The notes under the pieces were generated by a model. The model did not search any database, was not told the DNA's origin, and saw nothing but the letters and a program-made list of their open reading frames with translations. This document shows, piece by piece, positions 1 through 11,390 of a DNA stretch of 60,000 nt. Position numbers and translations under genes: made by a program. Source of the DNA: Diphasiastrum complanatum (taxonomy: Eukaryota > Streptophyta > Lycopodiopsida > Lycopodiales > Lycopodiaceae); assembly GCA_029204225.1 (NCBI GenBank), contig CM055092.1, positions 78,442,527-78,502,526 on the forward strand, read 5' to 3'. The stretch's first letter is position 1. Every line of letters starts with the position of its first letter.

Positions 1-263
1 AGTACCTAACCATTAAGAAAAGCCATAAAAATTAGAGTAGTGGTTAGATAGATAAGTTCAAATTTATTACAGTCCTTTCTGGACCCAAATTTTCCATTGT
101 ACTTAATCACCAATTTTGAACGAGAGAGTAAGTTAGTTGTAACAACATACTTTGGTGTTCTTTTCTCCTCCTCCTTGTGAGTGTGTTGCTTCCGCTGGTT
201 TGGAATCTGTGTTTGCAAGTGGTGACTATCAAGGTGTGGATTGTCGCTCCTGGGGTTCCAACA
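1..263 (+). mobile_element. Copia family A LTR, right end, with primer-binding site
   Basis: This is the 3' portion of an LTR on the plus strand, cut by the window edge. It ends in TTCCAACA, and after a 3 bp spacer a perfect plant initiator-tRNA-Met primer-binding site (TGGTATCAGAGC) lies at 267-278. Read in reverse complement, 7347-7620 is nearly identical to it, which fixes the LTR end. The leader downstream (279 to about 540) resembles the leader of the minus-strand copy of family A at 9480-9650. No coding sequence of this plus-strand copy survives in the window. Confidence 0.85.
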
Positions 264-561
264 CAATGGTATCAGAGCTATGTTAGCTCAATAGGACATG
301 AAAGTCAAGTTTTGGAGAAGCTAGAATTTGGTGGTTTGGAGGCTTCCATTAGCTTCAAAGGTGTTATTCTGATTCCGTAGACTGTCGACACGCCTCAATC
401 GGACACCGTATGCAAAAGTTACAAATTTTGGGAGCCCATATCCGTGCCTACTGCTCATTCTTGAGTTTTCTTTGCTGTTTTTTGGTGTAAAACTCACCAA
501 AAGTTTTGGCAAATATGTTTTTTGGTTGTTTGAAGTCAATTCTCAACCAAATTAGGTGAGA

Positions 562-1179
562 CTAGTCTTGAAGTGACTCAGAATAACAATGTGCCAATCT
601 ATATAAGTAACCCTGCCTCTTGCCGAGTGCAAGGATTTTATTACTCCTATCAATAATTTTGCATAGATCATATTTGAATTCTACCTTATGACCTAAATCT
701 GTAATTCTACTTACTGATAACATATTTGTAGAGAGTTTAGGAACATATAAGACTTTTGATAGTAATTTGAGTTGATTGTGCTGGATTTGTAATCTTACAG
801 TACCTTCACCTTCAATAGTGTGAGTACTATTGTCACCAAGATGAACAAATTTTTTCGTGTTGTAAAGTGTGTAGGAGTTGAAGATCTCATGTTGATTGGT
901 CATACGTTGAGTTGCTCCAGAATCCAGAAACCATGAATCATCTAAACATGCGCTTTGATCTTTGACCATGAATGCGCCTTCGTCCACTTCGACTTGGGGA
1001 GATGATGAGACTATGATTGCTTGTTGATCAAGTTGCTTGGCTGTGTTCTTCGCTTGGAGAGTTCGGCAATCCTTGATCTCATGGTTATTGCGCTTGCAAT
1101 ACATGCAGAAGATTGTTCTTGACTTTGAGTCGGCTTTTGATTCGTTGTAGCCTTCTTGGAGTTTTTCTGCTTCTGTCAC
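562..1179 (-). pseudogene. Copia gag C-terminus and protease fragment
   Basis: A 205-residue open frame encodes the end of a copia Gag and the start of Pol. Near residue 26 is the zinc knuckle CX2CX4HX4C (CMYCKRNNHEIKDC), which binds genomic RNA in Gag. Near residue 85 is the aspartic protease site WFLDSGATQRMTNQ with the catalytic DSG intact. It then runs into the linker leading to the GAG-pre-integrase region (YLYRLAH). The N-terminal Gag is missing: the frame breaks at about 1190 against very AT-rich DNA. The integrase is missing at about 545, where the leader of the opposite-strand LTR begins. It is a truncated fragment, although this stretch has no internal stop. Confidence 0.85.
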
Positions 1180-1190
1180 TTAGAAACATG

Positions 1191-1966
1191 ATGACCAAAA
1201 AAAAAAAATGACTTGGAGACCCATTTTTTTTTAATTTTTTAAATTTTTTTAAAAAGTATCCAAATTTAAAATGCTTCAAATAAATATATTGTAATGTTAA
1301 AAAAAATGTTGTATTTTGCAAGAAAATAATTCAAGCTACAAAAATTTGGTCAATAGATTTTCATAAATAACTTAAAATTAGCTTATATGAAATAATAATA
1401 CTATTTAAAATAAAATCATTAGATACACAACCACTAAAATAACTAAAAAATATTTTTTGCTTATTTAAAACAAAAGTTATAGTTTTTTTTTTGAAATTTT
1501 AAAAGTTTTTTAAAATACAATTGTTGTATCGAAAAAAATATTTTTAAATTATGATAAAAATTTTAATCAATATTTTTTAAAGTTTTAAATTTTTTAAAAT
1601 CTTTATTTCTACCTACGTAAGTTCATTGAATATTTAAACATCAAATAAACGCAAATGAAACTACTTTACAATAATCGAGATTAAATGATTTGTCAAAATT
1701 TATAATTCACCCTGAAAAAAATCTTTTTATTTCTTAAAATATCTAACAATAATTTTTTTTACAGAAAATATTATAAAAATACATCCAAAATTAGAAGACT
1801 ATAAACTTGACAAATCGTTACAATTTTAGTTTTTGGTAATGATTATCAATGTTAAAATTTTTAAAATATTTCAAATTCTTAATTTTAAATCATTAAAAAT
1901 AAATTTAGGAACATTTAATCAATCAAAAAGATTTCAAAACACAATACATCAAAAAATATGAACGAA
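1191..1966. other. AT-rich stretch without a recognisable gene
   Basis: About 780 bp of very AT-rich sequence with many A and T homopolymers. I see no coding potential, LTR ends or tandem unit. It lies at the 3' side of the methyltransferase-like pseudogene and may include its 3' untranslated and flanking DNA. Confidence 0.5.
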
Positions 1967-4900
1967 TTATTTTTTTTTCCAAAAATCATCGAGGTCATTT
2001 ACATCTTTTTTTTTTTCTTGAGTAGCCACTCTACTTTCAAGTGACACATCTTCTACAATTTTCTCGACTACCGTAACCACATTATAATCTTGAACCAAGA
2101 CATCAGAAAATTCTCCTGTGTCGCCTACTTTTCCGCTAGTAGGAGACTGAGGTTCCTTGGACAAGAGAATTATTGAGTTCTCATTGTTTGAACTCTTTCC
2201 TACCTCAGCCAGTCCATCTGGCAAAATTGAAAGAGATTTCATTCTCATTTTTATAGAATCAACTAAATTGGAATCTAAATCTATTGCAGCAACATGTCTG
2301 TCTTTCTGAACAACACATGTGCTCGTAGTGTCCCTACCGCTAAATAAATCCAAAATCCAATCAGCTAGGTGAGAAAAAATATCAATTAAATGATTAATTA
2401 TTTGTTGTGGCTTTTGGTAGGGACAAGCCATGGAACCCGTCATTGGATTCTTTAATTTTTTCGTCACAACTGGATACTGAAAAAAGTTTCTAAAACTTGT
2501 CAATCCGAAAGTGTTATAATGAAACATCAAACGTTTGCCATCTAAAGAATAATAACCGATGGTTATGTATTCTACTTCATTGCAAAGTCGTGCACCTCTC
2601 GAGTTTCTGTCATTGGGCTTGTACCTGACATGGAACATTACAAGTAAAATAAGTTTAAAATTCTAACTTTAAAATAAAAAACAAAAAATATATTTATGAA
2701 TTAATAATTTAGAAACTTAAAAACTTACCACACAACATTTTCTATTCCCGCATTACAAAGTTAGTAGAGCTTTCTGTACTGAAGCTGACTGCTAAGAAGA
2801 ATGAAAAATAACAACTCTCCAAATTGGAGAAGTTGTGACTTAGAGAAAACCCTGCATAAAACTATGGATTTCAGTGATTTGAAGGGGGAATCATCACTTA
2901 ATGATTCTTTCATCTGAAATCCATATGGTATGTCGGCAATGTAGAGTGTATAAGGCCTTTTTTTTTAAAATTTTGAAATTTCTCTACAATTGCCCTTCTC
3001 AACCGAGTAAAAGCATGGTTGATCATTGACACTTTTGGAAAGGTAGGTCTCTAATCATTTTTTCTGCTTTTGCCTTCAAAATATGTCTCTTGAATTGCTC
3101 TAGAAGGACTTTATTTTTCTTATCTTCGGGAGACTGAAAAAGAAAAAGCTATGCTTAGTAGGGAGACATAAAATATAAAATAGAATGGAAGACTTAAAAT
3201 ATAAAAAAAGAAATAATTAAATAAAGAAAAAGTTATGCTTAGCATAGGAGACATAAAATATTAAAAAGAAACAATTAATAAGCACCTATGCTAAGCATGG
3301 GTGAAATAAATACCATGTCTCTAAACAAAATAAAAAATGGACTCAAAGATTCATTTTGGCTGCTCAGAGGATAAAGCCTCTGGCACTCTTCAACATCCTG
3401 ACAATTTAACTCTGTCACAAGGGCTTCTTGAACTTTCTTAAATAATTTATGCCTGCATTTAAAAAGTATAATTGTTAAAAATCCAACAAAATCATGAAAA
3501 TCACTTTATTACAAAAGGTAACATGAAAATAAATATTTAGATTATGACTATTACCTTTGAAATTCTTTTTCCATTTCTGCCAGAGAAAGTTGACCATCGG
3601 CAACTCTAGAAAGAACACTTATTATTAGTTCCGAAGAGCTAATCCCTTGCATATTCTTCCACTCTGATATTCTCATTTTTGTAGGGATTGGCTTCAAAGT
3701 TTGAGTGTTGACAACTTATTTCTTTGACTTTGAGGCACCCTGAGCAGGTTGGCCTTTTATTTGAAAATTTTCTCATTTTTCAAAAAATTTATCAACAAGG
3801 GCCCACACTAAAAAAAAAAAATTGATAAGAAATTTAGGGAGTATTATAATTGAGTTCAAAATTTTAGTCTGATAAAGACAATTTAAAAGGATTACAACAT
3901 ATATTATGACCAGAGCATTCCATAACGAGCATATCAAAAAAATTACCTGGCCACTAGAAAAACAAGTTGAAAAAAATTATCATATTTTGTAAGGCTCTGC
4001 GTAGGATTTTTCGAATCAAAAGACAGGCCCGTGTCTTGAGCATAGAGTGCTTTCAGCTCTAGTTGATTCACATCTCCTGCTTTGGAGACTCTCATGTATC
4101 TTTGTGAAAAAATTGAATTCTTTGTATGACGGTCATCTTCATCCGGTAGTCCTAATCAATATTGTGGTCCTAGGTCAATAATTTTGCTTCTTCCACTGTT
4201 AGGCCAGCAAATGCAATTGCACTCACAATTCGAAAGAGGTTGGAATATGGGAATATACTTGAGATAATCATTTCCGGACTTGTAAACTATGTATGTCCCC
4301 AAGAACAAAAAAATGATATGAATCTGATAAAGAAAAATCAAAATTTGCAACATCGTTGCATTCGTTGGGATCAACCAAAACAAGAAAAGGAGTAACTATG
4401 GCATGTGTATGATCTTTAAATTTTATTTTTAAGTTATGTACATGTGTTTCATTTGGTTCTCTTACTTCCATTGGCCTATCTCCTGTTATTGGGTCTACAT
4501 GTGGCCTATCACATTGATTTATATCTAAAATCAAAGTTGTTTCTTTAATTTTTTTAATTTTATGAATATCTTCTCTTAATTTGGCAAGCTCATAGCTATC
4601 TTGCAAGGGGCGGATGGATGCACCAGGTAAAGACATTGATGGTTCGGTCACGGATTTCTTGCCTTCAACAGATGGGATGGACTTATGGCGATGTGTAGCC
4701 ATGGTCTTTGGGCGTGACTTGGTTCTAGTGGGAGAAGACTCAGAAATATAATGAGATCTCTTTTTTTTTGAGATGAGGGACAACTAAAATTTCATCTTCA
4801 ATGTTTTTAGAGGCCAGCTTTGTGACTTGAGCAGTGGTGGAAGCAGACTTGCGAGGTCCAATAACAACACCTTTTGAACTCCGTAATGAATAGACTAGAT

Positions 4901-5167
4901 CTTTCCCCTCAGCAATAATAGCTAGAACCATTTTTTAACATTGCTTCGTGCTCTGGACAGAAACAAAAATCAAGTTTAAAATATAATGAGTCAAGGCTTT
5001 TACTTAGAAGTTCAAAGAATTTTATATTAGTAACCACTATGCTAAGCATGAAACAAAGTAGACATACATGAATAAAAATATGTTTTATAATTACACACCA
5101 AAGTAACTAGAGCTTTATCAAAATAGGCTTTGATGGCCTCGTCCTGGCAAAGGCGAATCTTTATCAT
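1967..5167 (-). pseudogene. Multi-exon DNA N4C/N6A methyltransferase-like gene with weak ParB-like N-terminal region, disabled
   Basis: Minus-strand exons deduced from GT-AG sites and continuous reading: possibly 5099-5167, then 3947-4952, 3555-3807, 3314-3452, 2729-3133 and 1967-2624. Several junctions keep the frame, for example ENVVW|YKPND across 2729/2624 and EFQR|HKLFKK across 3555/3452. The C-terminal half shows IADIPYG (2920-2940, like the DPPY motif) and then CPYQKPQQIINHLIDIFSH and LDLFSGRDTT (about 2323-2349, like the AdoMet-binding FxGxG motif). This is the beta-class order of amino-methyltransferases (family knowledge). The 4300-4790 part contains DINQCDRPHVDP and TPFLVLVDPNEC, which I compare only weakly with ParB-like domains. 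Further on come GLTVEEAKLL and DYRMKMTVIQRIQFFH. Disablements are a frameshift in the T-run near 4765, stops near 3775 and 3705, a frameshift near 3020 and a stop near 2770. A second copy lies at 33340-33655. The substrate is unknown. Confidence 0.6.
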
Positions 5168-5255
5168 AGTCTCGTTCAGAATGAAAATAGAAGAGCTTTC
5201 GCTCTGATATCATGAAGTAATCAGATAAAGAAGTAGTAAAATAGCTTTGATACCA

Positions 5256-6463
5256 TGTCATAAATAGGTTAGATAATCGTAGCGGAAACTTCCTACTTCC
5301 AGTGCATGACTACGCCTATAAAAAATTGAACAAAGCAGTAGTGATGGGAATCACGTTCAATCTTTAGCAACTAACTTTGAAATCGCTAGATACTAAGTGA
5401 TTATGTAGCCAAACATGAAGTATTGAATTCTCAGACAATTGTATCAGTTACAAAGGAAATACAGAGATGCATGCATTCTGACATATACTGAACGCAATAA
5501 AATATAGGTATTGATTCAGAAAAAACAAAATTTGATGTTAATGAGTGCAAAACATTAGCGGACAGAAACCGCGCACTCTAAGCTGTCTCTGAGTAACCGA
5601 GGATAAGTCTGATAATAAGCAACTATGCTGATAAGCAATAGCGCAATAGCAACTCTAAAATATAACTCTAAAAAAGTGAGCTAGAATGCTCAAGAGACTT
5701 TAAGCTTGAAAGTTTGATAGAGAGCTAACTTGCAATACTTGCTGATATTAAACTGCTTACATTAAAACTGTATGAATATGATCAGCTATTTATACTAAGA
5801 AATTAGGTCGTCAATTGCGATTGCTAGTTGGCTGATATCTGTTGGCATCCATCCGGTTCCTTGTCATTGATTGCTGATAAGTCATGAAATTGGTCGTAAT
5901 CGTTCTATATGCATAAATGAACCAAACTGTCACTTCTACAAAAATGAACTAAAATAGCCACAGGCGACACTGTCGCAAAGGGCGACAGTATCAAGATTTT
6001 GCAAAAAATGCAACAGTGCCTTAAAAACTGATTTACGGTTGCCCTACACTTTGCCAGAGCCATTTCCTTAACTTTTGAGGCTCTTTGGAGAAAGCGAAGA
6101 GACGTTTTGTCTAGTGAAAAATGCGACTCTGCATATTTGATCGCAAATTCTGACAGGCAAAAAATACAAGTGACACTGCATTTTTACACGAGATTCCTAA
6201 TAGGCGACAGCTTTGCAGAAAGTGAAAAAATGAAGCGACACTAAGGTAAAACTCCATGTATTTTCTAACAGGCGAGAAAGCCGAAGTGAGAGAAAAATGA
6301 AATGCGACATTGTAGTAAAACTCCATGTAATTCTGCAGATTGTGTAAAAACACTTGTAAACTGCAGACTATGTGAAGACACGGGAAAATCCGCAAAACTG
6401 GATAAACAACGAATGAAGATTAAAACCGATTAGTGGATTGGTAAGAAGGAGAATAATCCAACA
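5256..6463 (-). mobile_element. Copia family B LTR with primer-binding site, minus orientation
   Basis: The LTR reads on the minus strand from TGTTGGATTATTCTCC (6463) to TTTATGACA (5256), about 1208 bp. Directly downstream at 5244-5255 is a primer-binding site with one mismatch (TGGTATCAAAGC), so it was a 5' LTR. Its first 850 bp match, in opposite orientation, the LTR at 11391-12262. A TATA-like element sits in the conserved part near 5790-5800 (tatttatac on the plus strand). The upstream half is rich in short CGACACTGTCG-like motifs. Only a short piece of internal sequence follows before the methyltransferase-like gene begins. Confidence 0.8.
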
Positions 6464-6606
6464 ACTCCTACACTGATACTCTTAATCAACACAATTAGAA
6501 CAACTCTATAATTTTTGTTCTCCAAGTAATCCAGATCCTTAAATAGCAGTATTCATAGTTTTCATCTCGTTGGTGTGACCGAACCCCCACATTTTCCCAT
6601 CCAACA
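6464..6606 (+). mobile_element. Copia family C LTR fragment
   Basis: About 140 bp matching the family C LTR end at 15116-15260 in reverse orientation. It includes a TATA-like TCCTTAAATAGC and ends in TCCAACA. It abuts LTR B on one side and a reverse-transcriptase fragment on the other. No primer-binding site follows, so it is a truncated piece. Confidence 0.65.
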
Positions 6607-6629
6607 CTTCATGTAGGTTAGAAGACCAT

Positions 6630-7340
6630 TGGTAATAAATGGGTTTATAGAACCAAATATTATGCAGATGGATCTATTGCTAAGTACAAAGCATGGAAGT
6701 TAGTAAGGTATCATCTACTCCTATTGAAGTTGGTGTAAAACTTTCAAAGTATAATGATAGTGATTCCTTTGATGCTACTGAGTATTGTTCATTAGTAGGG
6801 AACCTTATCTATCTTACAACTACTAGACTAGATATTTGTTATATTGTGAATCTAGTAAGTCAATTCATGCATGCACCAAAGTAGTCACATTGGAAAGCCA
6901 CCAAGCGTATTCTTAGGTATGTAAAAGATACGACAAAGTTTGGCTTATTTTACTCTCGCGATGGTAACCATGTGAAACTAGAAGGCTATGTCAATGCAGA
7001 TTGGGGTGGAAACATGGATGACATATGTTCTACTTTAAGGTATGTTTTTCACTTTAGCAATGGTTGTTTTTAATGGTTCGGTAAGAAGCATAATACATAA
7101 GCTTTATCTACCATAGAAGTTAAGTACAAAGCTTTGCGGAGTGTTGTATAGGAAGTTGTTTGGCTATGATAGTTTCTTGTAGAGATTGGCCTTCAACAAA
7201 ATCTAGGAGTATCATTTTTTGTAATAGCCAGGGTGGCATACAACTTGTAAAAAATATTGTTTATCATGCTAGGACTAAGGAGTCCGACATAAAAAATTAA
7301 GTATCACTTTGTACGTGAATGTGTGCTTAGTAATGAAGTT
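6630..7340 (+). pseudogene. Copia reverse transcriptase/RNase H fragment, internally deleted
   Basis: The start (about 6632-6695) translates as KWVYRTKYYADGSIAKYKAW, the N-terminal part of a copia reverse transcriptase. About 20 codons later it jumps to the thumb/connection region (STPIEVGVKLSKY, then LVGNLIYLTTTRLDICY and VSQFMHAP). The palm with the YVDD site is therefore missing and the joint lies near 6690. RNase H continues as ADWGGNMDDICST with several stops and frame changes until about 7340, where the family A LTR begins. It is a dead, doubly truncated remnant. Confidence 0.8.
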
Positions 7341-7346
7341 AAAATA

Positions 7347-7764
7347 TGTTGGAACCCCATGAGCAACGATCCATACCTTGATAGTCACCACCCGCAAACA
7401 CAGATTCCAAACTAGCGGAAGCAACACACTCACAAGAAGGAGGAGGAGAAAAAAACACCAAAGTATGCCGTTACAACTAACTTACTCTCTCATTCAAAAT
7501 TGGTGATTAAGTACAATGAAAAATTTGGGTCCAGAAAGGACCGTAATAAATTCAAACTGATCTATCTAACTTCCTACGCTAATTTTAATGGCTTTTCTTA
7601 ATGGTTAGGTACTTGGTGCACATGGGCTACACCGGTCTCTATACATACTCTTAAATTCATCGACACAGGCCGTTAGTGGTAGCCGTAATATACAAAATGA
7701 CATAATACAATAAATTGGGACTATGAAACAAACTCGTTACTACTAACTCGTTTGAGTTCTAACA
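7347..7764 (-). mobile_element. Copia family A 3' LTR
   Basis: A complete 418 bp LTR on the minus strand, starting TGTTAGAACTC at 7764 and ending GGTTCCAACA at 7347. The polypurine tract ATTAAGGGGGAG lies immediately upstream on that strand (7765-7776), which makes this the 3' LTR of the element at 7765-9660. It matches the partial LTR at 1-263 in reverse orientation. Confidence 0.9.
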
Positions 7765-9660
7765 CTCCCCCTTAATAACTAGTTTGTTCTCCCTGATATT
7801 CAATAAGTCTCTAGAATTTTCAAACTTACCTCGTGCAAGAGGCTTTGTAAATATATCTGCTAATTGTTCTTCTGTAGAACAATAAACTATGTCGATTTCC
7901 TTAACACTTTCTCTCGCACAAAGGGTACTGTATTTCAATGTGCTTTGTGTGTGCATGACAAATAGAATTCTTAGCCATACGAATACAACTATTATTATCA
8001 CAATACAACACAGTAGGATAGTCCTGCATAATAAATAATTCACTAAGCATGCGACGTATCCAGATAGCTTCACAAACAACAAACTTTGTAGAAATATATT
8101 TTGCCTCTGAAGAAGAAAGTGAGACGGTGGGCTGCTTCTTGGACTTCCATGATATTACATTGGTTCCAAGCATAAGCACATAACCTAAAATTGATCTTTT
8201 AGTTTCAACATCACTGCCCCAATCTGAATCACAATACCCTGTGAGATTAACATCATCACCAAACTTGTATTGCAATCCAAAATTAAAAGTACCCTGTATG
8301 TAGCGCAAAATTCTTTTTGCGGCCTTCTAATGCGACGTACGTGGATTGGCCATGAATTGGCTTACCACGCTAACTGCATAAGTAATGTTAGGTCTAGTAA
8401 CTGTCAAATAAATAAGTGAACCCACCAAAGAATGGAATAAAGTAGCATCAACTTTCTCTTCATCTAAGGCTGTGGTTATCTTCATGTTCGGCTCCATGGG
8501 AGTTGCCACTGGCTTACTATCCAACATATGAAAGCACTCCAAAATGCCATATGCATACTTTGTTTGACTCAATAGATAAGAATCATTACTTCGCCATACC
8601 TCAATTCCCAAGAAATAATGAAGTTCGCCAAGATCCTTGATTTCAAACTCCTTGGCTAAGCTTCTTTTTAAATCCTCAATAAGCTTCACATTGCTATCCA
8701 TGGTGGTGAGTCATCAACTACATCAGACTTATAGCTTTTTCTTACATCAACTAATACATCTCAACTAGTGTGCACTTTATGAGTGATATGATCAAATAGC
8801 TTGTAAACTTTAGACTCTTCAGCATACCCAATAAAGATGCATTTCAAAGACTTAGCATCTAGTTTTCTCCTAGTTTCATCAGAAACTTTCATGTACTATG
8901 CAAGGCAACCAGAAACTCTTAAATGCTTAATAGATGGTTTGCGGCCACTATAAGCTTCCTTGAGAATTGTACCTATAAGACTTTTTGTTGGTGACCGATT
9001 TTGTAGATATCCTGTCATCTTGACTACTTCGGCCCAAAACGAATTGGAAAAGTTTTGGCCTTCATCATATTGAGTGCACATTCCACTAATGTCGTGTTCT
9101 TCCTTTCCGTAACCCTTTCTTCACCTGTCACTAGCTGCCATGAATCCCTCATCATTAAGAGATTTTTCATCTTGAACTTCCACATTGGATAATTCTTTCC
9201 ATTCAACTTGCTTGCATCTGGCAATAACAATGCCAAATCTTTGTCTATCATTGAGTAGATGATGAAAAATCAACTACTTTTGCCTTTTGCTTCACAGGAA
9301 ACAAAGCTTCGAATTATAAGTTATGACAAATGATAAAAAGTTTTCATATAGTAAGCTTAGGTACAAAATAGCAATAAATGTTGTCAAAAATAAAAATAAT
9401 ACTCCCACTAAACTTACTGTACTCAAAAACATATATATTGACAATCAATTCGTCAAAATCTGAACTTCAGACAAAACGTTCACAAAAAGTGCAGCTAAAA
9501 TTAGAGGTCCTCCAAACTTGGCACAAATGACTCTGAATTGGAATTGATGCCGCCAATAGATCCGAGGCGTCGAAACTAGGTGGGCTAGACCTTTACTTTG
9601 CTCCAATCCGTCTTATGCACTTTTAAGAGCTTCTCCAAGTTTTAAAAATTCAAGGCGGGT
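7765..9660 (-). pseudogene. Copia family A internal region with two coding deletions
   Basis: On the minus strand the order is a leader (about 9660-9255), Gag N-terminus (MWKFKMKNLLMMRDSW, 9251 to about 9105), integrase C-terminal part (FWAEVVKMTGYLQNRSPTK, then GYAEESKVYKLFD, about 9105-8710), distal reverse transcriptase (EIKDLGELHYFLGIEV, 8701-8327), and RNase H (YCDSDWGSD, SSSEAKYIS, 8308 to about 7900). Gag joins integrase near 9105 at ERKNTTLVE. Integrase joins the reverse transcriptase after the palm, near 8700. The zinc knuckle, protease, integrase core and YVDD site are therefore all absent. The leader is cut near 9662 by a plus-strand copia. The element could not act on its own. Confidence 0.85.
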
Positions 9661-9661
9661 C

Positions 9662-11390
9662 AAAAGAAGATGATGTTGCATTTCAGCAACTACAGTATGA
9701 TGAAAATGATCAACTTTCTCTATTATCCAGAAGATCTTCAAGAACCAGCAGACCACCCAATCGGTATATCGACGAGTCTACAGCCTACCTTGTTCAGGAA
9801 TCGACGTTTGTCGAAGAGGCACTCAGTCAGCCTGATTCCGATCTCTGGAAAGAAGCTATGGATAAAGAGTATTCATCTCTTATCAAGAACCAGACATGGA
9901 CGATTGTTGAATTACCTGCTAGCAAAATTGTACTTGATTGCAAATGGATTTTCAAAGTCAAATACAGTGCAGATGGAAGCATCAATAGAAGAAAGGCACA
10001 ACTTGTTGCCAGAGGATTTTCTTAGGTATACAATGTCGATCACACTAAAACTTTCAGTCCAATAGTCAAGCATTCTTCTATTCAACTTTTGCTATCATTT
10101 GTCGCTGTAGTAGATTTGGAAGTACATCAAATGGATGTACAAACATCATATCTCAATGGAGTTATCAAAGAAGACATTTACATGGTGCAACCCGAAGGTT
10201 ATATTATCAAGAATAAACACAATCATGTGTGCAAACTCCATAAGGCACTTTATGATTTGAAGCAATTTGCTCGAGCATGGTTTCAAAGGATCAATACTTT
10301 TTTTATTGATCATGGCTATGCACCTAGCTCTTCAGATAAACGTTTACTTCAAAGCAGTGCAGCAGTCTTTTATTATTATCACTTTATATGTGGATGATAC
10401 ATTGCTTTTCAGCAACAGTACTGATCTGATAAAAGAAGCTAAGACAATGCTATCTTCCGAATTTGACATGACCAATTTGGGCGAAGCTCATTTTTGCCTT
10501 GGTATACAAATTCACAGAGACAGAAAATAGAAGTTGGTCTACATCACACAACATAGGTACATCTACAACATTTTAGTCAGATATAATCTGATCAATTGCA
10601 AAGTAGCTCTCTCACCAATGGAACCAAGTCTCAAATTGTCAAAGGACCAGTGTCCCCAAACAATTCACGAGAAGCAGTAGATGCGTGAGTATCCTTACCA
10701 TTCTATTATAGGATCTCTTATGTACGCCTTGATCTATACCAAGCCAGACATAGCTTTTGTAGTCAGCTATCTCAGTCAGTTTATGGCTAATCTTGGTGTA
10801 ACACATTGGAAGGCTCTCATCAGAGTCATGAGATATCTTCGAGATACTATGGACTTTAGCATTTTTTATGGAGCAGTCGGCAACGACAAACTTAATTTCC
10901 TCAATGGTTACACAGATGCGAGTTGGGCAGGAGATGTAGACACTTGTAAATCTACTTCCGGATTTACATTCTTCCTCAACAATGGTCCATTTTCTGGAAC
11001 AGTCGCAAGAAATCTTTGATAGCTCTATCTTCCACTGAATCAGAGTATATTGCAACCTCTCAAGCTACAAAGGAAGCAATTTGGTTGAGGAACTTACTCT
11101 CAGATATCGGTCTGAATCAATATGCTCCGACGACATGATTTTGTGATAATCAAAGTGCCACCGTTTTATCAGCCAACCCTAGATTTCATTCTAGGAGTAA
11201 GCACATTGAACTGAAGTATCATTTCATTAGAAGCAAAGTTCTCAACGAAGAGGTCAGATTGCAGTACTATAGAATGCAGATATGACAACTGATATTTTTA
11301 CCAAAGCATTAAGTTTGGATACACACAGAAGATTCTGTGTAGAACTAAGTTTGAAGGTCAAGTTATTCAAGGATTCAAATTAAGGAGGAG
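9662..11390 (+). pseudogene. Copia family B reverse transcriptase and RNase H
   Basis: This is the plus-strand 3' half of a copia Pol. It reads through the reverse-transcriptase fingers (LVARGF near 10010), MDVQTSYLNGVI (10130), LYDLKQFARAWFQ (10250), the catalytic LYVDDTLLFSN (about 10384), LGEAHFCLGIQIHRDR, and then SLMYALIYTKPDIAF and the RNase H motif YTDASWAGDVD (10910). A terminal region with TKHIELKYHFI-like sequence follows near 11200. Several stops and frameshifts break it (for example TAG near 10023 and a shift near 11000). It ends in the polypurine tract AATTAAGGAGGAG at 11378-11390, next to its LTR. Everything upstream of the reverse transcriptase is missing at the 9662 junction. 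Confidence 0.85.

Noticed and set aside
9024-9251. Apparent novel small protein on the minus strand
   Set aside because: It is copia Gag N-terminus running into integrase sequence across a deletion joint, partly out of frame.
10639-11055. 138-codon minus-strand frame
   Set aside because: Antisense shadow of copia B RT/RNase H, whose motifs are on the plus strand.
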